A stretch of 64,000 nucleotides of DNA from Heterobasidion occidentale. Taxonomy: Eukaryota > Basidiomycota > Agaricomycetes > Russulales > Bondarzewiaceae. Shown here piece after piece: positions 10,133-20,828 of this stretch. Each line of letters begins with the position of its first letter. The stretch's first letter is position 1. The notes under the pieces were generated by a model. It was not told the origin of the DNA, ran no database searches, and was given only the letters and a program-made list of their open reading frames with translations. Location of the stretch: assembly GCA_039111635.1 (NCBI GenBank), contig JBCAQO010000006.1, positions 248,001 to 312,000 on the forward strand, in the 5' to 3' direction. Position numbers and translations under genes: made by a program.

Positions 10133-13100
10133 TTACAGCTTAATCACCGCTGGTCGGGGTTTGTTGGGGTAGCTTTCGTGAAACTCACGAAGCACCTCAT
10201 CGGCTGAATCTTTGAGGAGGGCAAAGGGTTCCCAAGTGTTATCCGCTTCGGAGTACCCAACCCACTTGACGAGATATTTGGTTCCTCGTCCTTGGCGCCT
10301 TGAATCTAGAATGGTTTCCACTTCATAGTGTTCTTCTTCATTCAGGATTTCTGGTGCTGGTCTGGGAAAGTTCTCTCCATGGGCCTCTGTCTCATGATAT
10401 TCAGTGAGCACGGAGGCATGAAATACCGGGTGTATCTTCCATGTTTCAGGTATTTTCAGCCGATAAGCCAGAGGTCCAATTCTTTTGGTCACTTGGAAAG
10501 GACCATAACGCCTAGGTGCCAATTTGAACTTTGGATGAGTCGTCCAAATATGGGTTCCTTCTAACCAAACTTGGGTTCTTGTTTCCCACTGTGGAAGTTT
10601 CCGGTGTAGATCCCGGTCTTTGGCATGCTGCGCCGCTATCTGTAGACTGGCAGCTGCCTCTTCTTGGACTTCCTTGATTAACTGTAAACGTTCAGTTACT
10701 GCGGGCACCTTGGTCTCCAGAGCTGAGTCCACCGAATACGGCGGATTAAATCCATAGAGGACTTTGAACGGCAATTTCCCTGTAGCGGAGTGCCTTCGGG
10801 TATTGTGGGAGAATTCTGCGAAGGGAATCAAGTCTACCCAGTTATCTTGATGGTAATTTCAGAATACACGCAGGAATTGCTCGATTTCTTGATCAACCCG
10901 TTCTGTTTCTCCATCCGTCTGGGGGTGATAAGCCGTGCTGAGGGCCGGAGTGATTCCTAAACCCTTCCATAATTCTCATGTGAACTTTGCCGCAAACTGA
11001 GGTCCTCTGTCGGATACCACCTTGGTTCGTAGACCGTATCGTTTGAACACGTTATCCTGGAAGAGCATTATGGTTTCTTCGGCCGTGATTGTCTTCTTGC
11101 ACGGGGTTATGACTATTCCTTTGGACAGGCCCTGGTCCACCACCACATTTATCGAATTGTACCCTTTGCTTTCCGGGAGGTCTGTTACAAAATCGGTGGA
11201 GATAAAACGCCAAGGGGCATTCGTAGTTTCCAATGGATGGATTGGAGGATGAGTCCTGTGGGGAAGTTCTTGGTGGACTGGCAAACTGCGCATCCGTCTA
11301 CATATTGATGGACGAACTTGGTCATGTTTGACCACCGGTAATGGCGTTGCACCAATTCCAAGGTCTTTGCTCGTCCTGGGTGTCCTGTAGCTATAGTGTC
11401 ATGGTGTGCTTTGACAATTGTTCGCCGGAGGAGATCGTCTCTTGGGACGCATATGTAACCGTCCTGTCTTGTGATGCCATCTTCATGTGTCCACTTCCCT
11501 AAGAGGCCCTTCATTGCTTTTGGTCCTTTTTCCAATAGCTTTTTGAGGGCGACACCCACTATCAAATCATGTTCGGAGCGTGAATGTCGGATGAGGGAGA
11601 GGATGTCCAAGGATACGAGTTCTGTTGCCTTGACGTGTATACCTTCGCTAAAATCTACCAAGGTTTCGCTGGACTCGGTGAAAAGTCTGGACGGAAGCAG
11701 TGTCTGTGCCTTGTTATCAGATTCCACCCCCTCACTAAGGTCTGGACGCTTGGACAGAGCATCGGCGTGGTTAGTCGTTCCAGCTTTATAGCTGAGCTGG
11801 AAGTCAAATCTGGACAAAAACAGACTCTAGTGCGCTTGTCGCCTTGATAGGTCTCGCGCCGTCTGAAAGTGTTCCAGGTTCTTGTGGTCTGTCCAGATCT
11901 CAAAGGGGCGTCGAGCGCCTTTGAGGTAATGTTTCCAATGTTCCAGCACCTTGATGATTGCAAGGAGTTCGCGATCATGTAAGTCGTAGTTCCTTTCGGG
12001 CGGTGAAAACAAGCCCGAAAGGTATGCCACTGGGTGCCAGTCGTTATCAGGTCCTTCTTGTAAGAGGACTGCATCATATGCGGAGAGGGAGGCGTCAGTG
12101 ACAAGCCGGTATGGGCACATCGGGTTGGGGTATATTAAGATGGGTTGACTGATGAAGGCTTTCTTTAATCGATCAAAAGCCTGTTGGCAACTCGTTGTCC
12201 AGTCCCATTTCGTGTCCTTCTTGGTGAGGTCATGCAGGGGTCGCGCGATCAAGGAAACTTGTCAATGAATCGCCGATAAAAATTCCCTAGACCTAAGAAG
12301 GAGCGAATGTCTCGGACTGTGCGAGGAATAGGCCATTCCTGGATTGCTTCAATCTTTGAATCTTCCATGGCGACGTGATCTTTTGAAATTGTGTATCCCA
12401 AGTAGTTTAGCTTTTCCTTGTGGAACTCGCATCTCTCTGGTTTGAGATACAGATCATTGTTGCGCAGGATTTGGAGGACTCGGCGAACAATCACAATGTG
12501 TTCTGCCGTGGTCCTTGTGAAGATGAGGATGTCGTCCATGTATACCGCAACTTTCCGGGCCAAGATAAGTTCTTGGAAAATCATGTTCATCATGGCCTGG
12601 AAGGTCCCTGGGGAATTGCACAGCCCAAAGAACATTACCGTGGGTTCAAATAGTCCTAGGGGCGTTACAAACGCTGCCTTGGACTCGTCCCCTTCTTTGA
12701 TGCGCACATTGTTATATCCCCACCGAACATCCAGTTTCGAGAATACGGTTGCCCCTCGAATAATATCCAAGAGTTCTTGGATCAGAGGCAAGGGTGTGAC
12801 ATCTTGAATGGTGTGTTCATTAAGGTGGCAATTGTCCTGTACCGGGCGTAGTTTTCCATCCTTCTTGTTTATGAAGAAGAAGGAGGCTGCGCTTGGTGCC
12901 GTTGACCGACGTATTGTCCCTCTAGAAAGGTGCTCCTTGACGAATTTTTCTAGCTCGTCGTGTTTATCCGGGCTCAAGGGAAATATCCTTGGAGCTTGGG
13001 GTTTGAACGACGGTTTGAGATTTATTGCGTGGTCCCAGATAGTGTGCTTGGGGAGTTGTTGTGATTGTCTCTTGCTGAAAATGTCGAGGTAGGAATGATA

Positions 13101-13948
13101 TTCCGACGGCACGCAATCCTTTAAATCGGTTGTGTCAATTTCCTCCTCTAGGTCTTCATCAAAACTAGCGAACCCCGAGGGTTCGGGAGCTACCTTCCTA
13201 ATGACGGGTTCTTCTCCGCTATCCGTTGCGGAGAAGTCAAACGATATTTGCGCCTTTTTGGCAACTTTCCTTGAAGCTTCGCCCTGAGCGCTCTTCTCCA
13301 GAGTTCGCTTGCATTCCTTCCCTTCGATCACTTGTTCTTCAAGCTCTTTCTGAACATTCGCTGTGTTGGAATTTGTGCTCGAGCATCTCCAAGAACCAAG
13401 ATTTCCATACCTCCCGTGGGACTTGGCTCCACTGTTTTTTTGTCCAAGTCCATGAAGGTCCTACTGGTTCAGAGACAAGATGCGGTTTTATCCACTGAGG
13501 AATCTTGTCGCCGCGTAGTTTTGCTAGCCATGCCTTCTTGGTAGGCTCTTCCCTTGCCTTGGTGAAACCATATGGTTGTCGGCAATCTTTGGGGCACCGA
13601 TCAAAGTGTACCTCACGGCGCCTCCACCCGATGGAGGGGTCATGGTATTTCAGCCAATCTGTTCCTAGGAGCATGTCATCTTTCCCTAGATTGGTAATGA
13701 ACATCTGGACGTTCAGTGTGGGTTTTCCCCCGTCTGTCCTTGACGGTGAGATTTGCGTCTAGGCCTCGTCGAATGAGACCTGCCTTGTTGATGGTGTCAT
13801 CGACATTGCGAACGCGGATGAGGCGGTTTAAGGTGTAGGTTGGAAAGTTATGCCTTCGTACCCATTTCTCGTTCACCAAAATCCCTTCGCAGGCTGAGTC
13901 GATGGCGGCTCTGGCTCCAGCGCTTCTTCCTCGAGTTGTCATCCTCAC
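10133..13948 (-). pseudogene. pol: Element 1 pol: protease, RT, RNase H, integrase, chromodomain (broken)
   Basis: Reading down the minus strand: a retropepsin-like segment AAIDSACEGILVNE (about 13905-13860), where Asp-Ser-Ala replaces the usual Asp-Ser/Thr-Gly; reverse transcriptase (13331-12249) with LDVRWGYNNV and the catalytic YMDD; RNase H (12250-11800) with LVTDAS and a DRELLAII segment; integrase with an HHCC-type finger ending DGCAVC (about 11300) and the catalytic blocks STDFVTDLP and SDRGPQF; and a C-terminal chromodomain (about 10310-10160, KYLVKWVGYSEADNTWEP). In-frame stops and frame changes occur, for example TGA for an expected Arg codon near 10978 and TGA in place of a Cys codon near 10860. 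The chromodomain is intact. The copy is non-functional as read. Confidence 0.88.
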
Positions 13949-14114
13949 ATCGAGTCGGATAGGAGTAATGATGTGGCTGTTTATTGTTCCGATCCGAATA
14001 CATGACGGGGAATCGTACTCGGGTTCCCTTGACCCCCTCTCTTCGGCTGGTGAAGGAGAGGTCAGGGAAAATCCGCCGTTAAATCTGCCAACATTTGTTT
14101 GGCCTTGACTTCCC

Positions 14115-15369
14115 CTACTTCTCTGAAGAGTGCTCGGACGCCATTAATATCACAGAGGCGTCCGTTACCTCGTTGTCCGTTAGGCGGTACGTAGCGCTCT
14201 CCATTGCTCTGGCGTGGTCCTCTGCTCCTTGAGGGAGGGTCCTCACGTTCCATCGGATGACTAGGTTGTGGTACCCGACCGTGGTGGCCATGAGAACCCC
14301 CCTCCTCCAATCCTCTATGAAGTCCCGCATTGTCTCCCAGCGGGGATTCTTGCTCGTCTTCATCCTCCAAGTCTGCAGCGCGAATTTGTCTACTTCCTCC
14401 ACGTAGCGGTCTGCGCAGATATCCTTGAGACGGTTGAACGCTTCTACGCGGAGACCGGCAGTCAGCTATCCCATGTCCTGCCTTCCCACAGTTATAACAT
14501 GAGAAAGGGGCGGGATTCTTGCCATCGTACACCCGCTTATTTCTGTTGGCGTTTCGCTTTCGCGAGGTGTCAACATCCATGTCGACCGCCTGGTTATTCA
14601 TTCTGCGAGGTGCTGTGGTGGAGTTGTAGCGGAGAGCGGGTTGGAGGTGAAAACGATTGATGAAATCGCTTTGGAATGAGGTGGAGTTGGCGAGGATCGC
14701 CTTTTGAGCACTTCGGGCTCTCAGCCGTCCGTCTACTTCACAGGCGGTATTGATCCAGTCTTGGATCATGTCGCTCGGCGGTGTTTCCTTGTCATAAATT
14801 TTGTCCATGACTCTTGGGTCGAGCCCTCTCTGGAAGTAAGGAACTTGTTCCTTATCGGTGATGTTGGCATCGGCGGCTATAAGGGCAAACTGATTAGAGT
14901 ATTCGTCCACCGTCATCTTCCCTTGAGAGAAGGACATAAGAGCGCTTCGGGCCTTGTCTGTAAGGTTTGTCTCCTTGAATTGGAGTCTGAACTTGATAAC
15001 AAAATCGGCCTAATTCCTGAGGTCCTGAGGCGGTTCTGCCCCAACTGTCTTCTTTAGGAAGTTTCCTGCCCATATGCCGGCCGTTCCATATCTCATGCAC
15101 GAGAGGGCGAGGGAAACCTTGTCTTCATCCATCTTGTACCGGTCTGATTCTACTGTGAAAAGGAGGAGGCAATTCACAATAAACTTCTGTGATTGTATTC
15201 TGTCTCTGTCGAAATTATCGGGGAGTCTAAGCTTGCCCCTTCCAGATGATACTGTCGTAGGGGGAGCTGCGAGGTCTGTCATATTGTTATTTCTTTCGAT
15301 GGTTCGGGTATTGATCAGTGTTTGAATATCCGAGGATTTGGACTTGGATGTTCCTTCTTCTTCCTCCAA
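14115..15369 (-). pseudogene. gag: Element 1 gag with CCHC zinc knuckle (broken)
   Basis: The frame encodes a retrotransposon Gag with the capsid-like segment MSFSQGKMTVDEYSNQF and the zinc knuckle CYNCGKAGHGIADC (C-X2-C-X4-H-X4-C). An in-frame TAG near 15010 sits where element 2 has a Trp codon. One extra base after the knuckle (near 14450) moves the conserved C-terminal part, EEVDKFALQTW onwards, into another frame. It ends at 14115. Comparison with element 2 supports that C-terminal frame as the real one. Confidence 0.75.
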
Positions 15370-15724
15370 TGTGTCCGGGACTTCTGGTTCAGGGTTCCCA
15401 TACTGGGGTGGCCCTACCCAGTCTTCTATTATGTCTTCTCTTGTGAAGAAATATTGTCCTTCTCGGTACGAGCAGTTATCAAAGTTTGGAGGGGCTAATC
15501 ATTGGTGTCGGAGTAATACCAATGGTTTCCCCTTTGATGGATAGGACATTATCTTGTCGGAGTTGGTTATGGGTTCGTCTAGTGCCTGGCGGATATCCTA
15601 GGCCTAGGTCTTGCTCCAGGGTGTGTAAAGTAACACTCTTCGGTGGGGGTCTATGCCACCGATGAGGGTTGTGAGAGAGAGTGTGGCAGCAAGCAAGGTG
15701 TGGTTCAAGGTAGGGGCAAAAGCG

Positions 15725-15734
15725 AGTCTATTCT
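15725..15734 (-). promoter_or_regulatory. Element 1 self-priming primer-binding site
   Basis: On the sense strand AGAATAGACT follows the 5' LTR by two bases. It is exactly complementary to AGTCTATTCT at the predicted transcript start inside the LTR (15980-15989, minus strand), about 32 nt below a TATATAAG box. This is the arrangement known for Tf1/sushi elements, which prime reverse transcription from their own 5' end. Confidence 0.7.
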
Positions 15735-15736
15735 AG

Positions 15737-16396
15737 TGTTATAAACTGCTCGTTTGATACCCAAGAGTAACAGGTTCTTCCCTAGGTTGCACGATGGACT
15801 GAGTGGTGGACGAGGTTTCGACTGTATCGGACAATGATACAGAATAATGATGATTCTACTGTAGGAAGACACTAGGGAACAAAGGTTCTGTATGTGAAGA
15901 TACAGAAAGAACAAGGTGTTCGTGTAGGAAGGCACAACAGAACAAGGGTAGCAGTAGGAAGACTGCCACTGAATGAAGGAGAATAGACTGACGATCCTCA
16001 GCCTATTCTATGGGCCTTATATACTGTATAGGGTTTAGGGTAAGAGTCCGTATGCTTCTCCGGGTATCCATCCCAGGAGAGCTGTGGTCGCCGTCTCTCT
16101 CAGCCGGTGCCTACTCTTGTACTTCTCCAGTCACACCAATCCATCCTGGTGCGACGAGGTGCTTACTCATAAGCCCTAAGCCTATGGCATGTGAATGCCT
16201 GTCTTATCAATCTGCTGTACCCATGACCCTTCCCATATATCCTCTACCGATGTCTTGAAGAACCATTGGTTCAGTCAGATCATAAGGACATGCCGAATAC
16301 CTTGGTGTACGCTCCGTAGTGGAGCCGCCTAGCATGTGATGCTTGAACCATTGGATAGACCAGCCCCAACGGGCTCTAATTAGTCAAGTCATAACA
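15737..16396 (-). repeat. Element 1, 5' LTR
   Basis: This 660-bp LTR begins TGTTATAA on the plus strand (one G-to-A change from the family end) and ends CATAACA. The promoter box TATATAAG is read on the minus strand near 16017-16024. It is homologous to both LTRs of element 2 but clearly diverged. Confidence 0.85.
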
Positions 16397-17103
16397 GTTC
16401 CTGGTTCCTGACCGATCGAAGATGTGGACAGACATTAGTGATCCAGTTACTATACTTAGTTATATGACAGGTCGATGACACATTCTAGCTTACAGATCTC
16501 GTTCATTTACTTCGGTGCCTGAGAAGTGCACAGACCAGATCGTGATCCGGCCCTAGATACTTCTTTGTATAAATAGGCGAGATGAGCTTCTAAGAAGCTC
16601 AGCTCGTTCACCTGTAATACACTTGATCTCTGCATTGCGCCCGGTGTCTGGCTACCTTCCTAGCCCACACTTTGTGATCTCTGTCAGATCTGAGAAACTC
16701 CTTACACAGTCTGACAACGCCCTGGACTTGTCTCCCTTCCCTTCCCTTCCTCTACTCATCCGCTACTATCACGGCCTAGCCGCTTTCCGTGTTCTCAGTT
16801 GAACACCACCACAAGTCATCTGTTGGACAGGAGAAGATCATCCAGTTCCTCCTCACCATCGAGAAGACCTCAAAGATCACCTTCTTTGAGGACAAAGCAG
16901 AAAGCGACCCCAAGTTCCTCGCAAGGGCCCAGAGACAATCCATCGTCTTTATCTATTGGAGTCTATGACTCTTTGAACTAGTGGAGGTTTAGCCTAGGGA
17001 CTCCTTCGTGCATCAGTGCACGTGATAGGTCTTTGACCTAACAATATCTGAGTGAGTCCGTAAAAGGAAACTGGTAGCATATGACGTAATAGTCCATTTA
17101 AAG
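16397..17103 (+). other. Possible remnant of another LTR retrotransposon (promoter region)
   Basis: A TATAAATAGG box lies at about 16568. Some 15-20 bases later there is a perfect inverted repeat GAGCTTCT-A-AGAAGCTC, then a pyrimidine-rich stretch (CCCTTCCCTTCC). The layout resembles the start of a transcript in an LTR. A short open frame follows (about 16800-16975) without recognised domains. I see no matching second LTR in the window, so this is a weak call. Confidence 0.3.
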
Positions 17104-17543
17104 TCAAAAACATACCGCTGTGCCTTTGTGCACGTTTGTCGCTACAGCAGATCTCAACAGCCAGATCCCTTCAACATTCGCTGCATCTGAACCACTTGAA
17201 CCATCTTCGCCAACAGACGGCAAGCAATCTCTGTCGAGTGTGAAGGGAAATGGGAAGAAGGTGCGCAAGTGGAACCCAGGCAAGAAGAACACCACCGAGT
17301 ATGTGTGATTGAGAACCTTCCTTTCATGCTCACTGATAACTTAACTATAGGAATATATGTGCCCAAGAGTGGAAGACACTGTACCCCAATGCAGGGAGAC
17401 AGGAGTTCATGGAGCATTGGGCTGTGCTCAACAAGGATGAGAAGAAGGTATTGTTACATTCCTCTCGTACAAACATATATAATCGCTTCATTCTACAGTG
17501 CTACAAGCAGATGGAGCATGATGCGGTGGCATCCACAGCGTAG
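17104..17543 (+). pseudogene. C-terminal fragment of a transposon accessory protein
   Basis: Three putative exons (about 17120-17290, 17352-17448 and 17500-17543) joined by GT-AG introns encode a basic Lys/Gly-rich linker followed by NICAQEWKTLYPNAGRQEF and end at TAG 17541-17543. This is homologous to the last exons of the accessory gene at 34784-37542, including the same intron position before NICA. It lies outside the left terminal repeat of the CACTA-like element, so it is probably the remnant of a neighbouring related element. Confidence 0.5.
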
Positions 17544-17721
17544 TCAGAGACGCTCTTGTGTCTAGATCTGCAGGTCAACAGCAGCGACCGTGGTTTGGAT
17601 AGGTCAATGCCAGGGTGTAGGTGGGTGATGGTTAGGCGATTGACAGGCAGTGACAGAGAAAGGCGGAGCGGTGGCACAGCATGATTGGCATAGACTAGGT
17701 TGTACATTCCACACAAATTGA

Positions 17722-17800
17722 TATGAATGGATCCCAATGGATCTGAATGGTTTTAAATGGATTCAAATAGATTCAAATGGATTCAAAAAGGCCTGGTTTT
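17722..17800 (+). repeat. Short imperfect tandem repeat AATGGATT(C)AA
   Basis: Six or seven degenerate copies of a 10-14 nt unit (ATGGATCCCA, ATGGATCTGA, ATGGATTCAA and variants) run in tandem. They are followed by a homopolymer A run. No coding role is seen. Confidence 0.6.
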
Positions 17801-18090
17801 CATTTTTCGAAAAAAAAAAAACCTCAGCCAATGTAAAAATAAACCTGAATCTATGCCAATTGATCCCCCTCGATCTGCCTATAAAAAGTCTAAAATTTAA
17901 GAGGGAGACAGATTCAATCCCATTCATATAGATTCGCCTATATCTGCCTCTATTTGCCTCAACTGACTTTTGACTGGGGATCAAGATGGGGTCATTTAGT
18001 AGATCAAATTCCTTGATCAGAATGGCCTGTTGTTCGCGTCCGAGATCAGAGGGCAAATTATCCAGTCTAATCGCTCGACTGAGCATGAAG

Positions 18091-18129
18091 CCCAGTGAAA
18101 ACCCAGTGTAGTCAGATCTAACGAGAGCT
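18091..18129 (+). repeat. Left terminal inverted repeat of the CACTA/Tnp2-like element
   Basis: It reads CCCAGTGAAAACCCAGTG and continues into GTCAGATCTAACGAGAGCT. It pairs with 38132-38170 with two mismatches, and the heptamer CATGAAG lies immediately outside. Confidence 0.75.
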
Positions 18130-18390
18130 GCTTGAGTCTCACGAGGTCTCACAATAGAGCGCGGTCTATCCATATCGAATCGGTCGCAAATGTCTACCGA
18201 AAGCCGGTCTATTACTTAATACAATGTTTGAAATTTGTGCTCACTGCGAGGGTGACGCGGCTGGCTCTGGCTCGCTTCGCGCTACTTTCTAAGTCGTAGG
18301 TAGGCCTACTATAGCAGTCTTGTAAGGTTTTGACCTATATATGCATGTCGTGTAGGGCACTGAATACATAGATTGAATCATATTTGATCA

Positions 18391-19738
18391 ATGCAAGCAA
18401 TCCCGGAAGACAATCAGATCCCTAGTACAGCGGGAGCAAGCGCGAAGACGCAGCGCACCTATTCATGCCAATGTCCGAAATTCTGCAAGGGTGTACCTAC
18501 AGAACGGCCAAAGGCGACATTTTACAGACATCTCAAGATCTGGAAGGGCGGCGCAGCGTTTGCACGACTATCCTCCTCAACGATTCCTTCAAAGCGTCGT
18601 TTTGGGATTGATGAGGGCCCTGGTGATCTCGATGACAGCGCGATTGACGGTGAGTTTGTGATTAACTCGAAGCAAAAGTACCCCTCATAGAGCCAATAAA
18701 GTTACTGATGAGGCACACACGGTAAGTCATTTAGCTCTCTAAGTTGATCGACTCTGACATCGAAGGTTTCTCGTTATAATGTATTACAGCACGACGAGCT
18801 ACAGGTTCCATCCACATCAACCCATAACATTCAGGCAGAACCCTTCACAGATCATCCACATCAAGAACCATTTCATGCGACGACGGATGCTACCGTTCCT
18901 TCCCTCGTTGATGAGGCCCCTCACGATGTCCCTCACGATGCTCCCCGGACGCTTTCAGGCAATACTGCTCCACCATCTGAGCTTGGGCGGCCAGAGAACC
19001 TAGCTGATGTCCCACAACTACAACACACCTTCGCGACACTGGCTCTAGGCGATATAGACCAGGCTTTGCCCCCGGAAGACACCCCCTCGAAGATCGAAGA
19101 CATCAGGATTGCGCAGGAGTTCGTTTGGGCCCTCCAAAATGCATCTCTGGATGACGGAAGCCATAGCCCAGAGGATCTCGACAATCTGCGTCACCCACCG
19201 GAAGAGGTGTTCAATATCGACGCAGATCCTGATCTTTACTTCTCCATCGAAATCTTTCTCGCCATTGGCAATGCCTCACAAAAAACTTATCATGCATTCC
19301 GGGAAGCTACTCTACGCCGATTTCCCAACTGCGGTCTCTTGTTGTATGAACAGGTGAAGCACCGTGTGGCGCAGATTAGTGGAATCCATCCCATCATTCG
19401 CGATATGTGCGTCAACTCATGCATTGCGTACACCGGTCCTTTTCGTCTCCTCGACAAGTGTCCCATGTGCTCTGAACCGCGATACAATCAGATTGCACTC
19501 CAAGCCAGTGCGGGGCAGGAAAAAGTTCCTTGACAGGAGTTCTACACACTTCCCGTCGGTCCCCAACTGCAAGCGCTATGGCGCTCCGTTGAAATCGCCG
19601 ACCTGATGCAATACCGCACACAATGCTTCGAGAGTATCGTGGAGGAGCTTAACAAACATCCAGGTTCGCCAATAGAGGCCTACGACAACGTCTTCCATGG
19701 TGCTGGGTTGCTCGATGCATGGAGCGACAATTTGATGG
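18391..19738 (+). pseudogene. Tnp2-type transposase, 5' half
   Basis: The first exon (18391-18650) encodes a Cys-rich N-terminus with CQCPKFCKGVPTERPKATFYRHLK, typical of the head of basidiomycete Tnp2 transposases. A later exon starting near 18787 runs to the insertion site and includes RIAQEFVWALQNASLDDG, a CxxC pair (DKCPMCSEPRY) and EAYDNVFHGAGLLDAW. An in-frame TGA at 19531-19533 stands where an Arg codon (CGA) is likely, a C-to-T change. Element 2 then splits the gene after codons Asp-Asn-Leu-Met. The frame resumes at 31493 as Gly-Asp-His-Asp, so the gene was continuous before the insertion. Confidence 0.75.
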
Positions 19739-20358
19739 TGTTATGACTTGACCGATCGGGGCCCTTCACGGCCGGTCTAACCGATGGATCAAGCATCACA
19801 TGCTAGGCGGCTCCACTACGGAGCGTACACCAAGGTATTCGGCATGTCCTTAGGAGCCGACAAGACCGATGGTTCTTCAAGACATCGGTAGAGGCTATAT
19901 GAGGGGACATGAGGCTCATAGAGTTCACACAGTAATAAGAGAGGCATTCACATGCCATGGGCTTAGGGCTTATGGGTAAGCACCTCGTCGCACCATGATG
20001 GATCAGTGCGACTAGAGAAGTACAAGAGTAGGCGCCGGATGAGAGAGACGGCGGCCACAGCTCTCCTAGGATGGAAACCTGGAGAAGCACACGGACTCTT
20101 ACCCTATACCCCATACAGTATATAAGGCCCATAGAATAGGCTGAGGATCTTCAGTCTATTCTCTTTCGTTCATTCGTATCTTCGAATACGAAGCTCTTTG
20201 TTCCCCTGTATCCACACATACAGGATTCTTAGAGTCAATCATTACTCCCTCCTGTATCAACGCCTGATACAGTCGAGACTCCGTCCACCACTCAGTCCAT
20301 TGTGCGACCTAGGGAAGAACCTGTTACTCTTGGGTTATTGAACGAGCCGTTCATAACA
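19739..20358 (+). repeat. Element 2, 5' LTR
   Basis: This 620-bp LTR runs from TGTTATGA to TCATAACA. It contains the box TATATAAG (20119-20126) and, about 32 nt below TATAAG, the predicted transcript start AGTCTATTCT (20153-20162), which divides it into U3 and R-U5. Confidence 0.93.
20119..20162 (+). promoter_or_regulatory. Element 2 LTR promoter and self-primer
   Basis: TATATAAG is followed after 26 bases by AGTCTATTCT. If transcription starts there, the first ten nucleotides are exactly complementary to AGAATAGACT just after the 5' LTR. The start position is inferred from spacing and complementarity, not measured. Confidence 0.6.
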
Positions 20359-20360
20359 CT

Positions 20361-20370
20361 AGAATAGACT
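20361..20370 (+). promoter_or_regulatory. Element 2 self-priming primer-binding site
   Basis: AGAATAGACT starts two bases after the LTR end and is fully complementary to 20153-20162. It is the same as in element 1. I do not recognise a tRNA 3' end complement at this site. Confidence 0.7.
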
Positions 20371-20828
20371 CGCTTTTGCCCCTACCTTGCACCACACTCT
20401 GCTTGCTGCCACACTCTCTCTCACAACCCTCATCGGTGGCATAGACCCCCACCGAAGAGAGTTACTTCACACACCCTGGAGCAAGACCTAGGCCTAGGAT
20501 TTCCACCAGGCACTAGACGAACCCATAACCAACTTCGACAAAACAATCGTCTTATTCATCAAAGAGAAAACCGCTGGTATTACTCCGACACCAATCGACC
20601 AGCACCCCAAACTTTGATAACTGCTCGTACCGAGAAGGACGATACTTCTTCACAAGAGAAGACGGAACAGAAGCTGAGTGGGCTTGGGACGAAACAGCAG
20701 AAGACTGGGTAGAACCACCCCAGTACAGGAACCCCGAACCGGAAATCCCGGACACATCGGAGGAAGAAGAAGGAACATCCGAGTCCGAATCCTCGGATAT
20801 TCAAACACCGATCAACACCCGAAATATT

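Larger units (their letters stand above)
5467..16396 (-). mobile_element. Element 1: Ty3/Gypsy chromovirus, Tf1/sushi type, old and defective
   Basis: Read on the minus strand, the order is 5' LTR (16396-15737), self-priming-type primer-binding site, gag with a CCHC knuckle, pol (protease, reverse transcriptase, RNase H, integrase, chromodomain), a third ORF, a 2.6 kb untranslated region with a motif array, a purine tract and the 3' LTR (6094-5467). The LTR ends are TGTTATGA/TCATAACA, and the two LTRs differ by many substitutions and indels (660 against 628 bp). gag and pol contain in-frame stops. The flanks GCACC and GTTCC match at only three of five bases, so no clean target duplication is visible. 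The element interrupts the cysteine-cluster fragment to its left. Confidence 0.92.
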
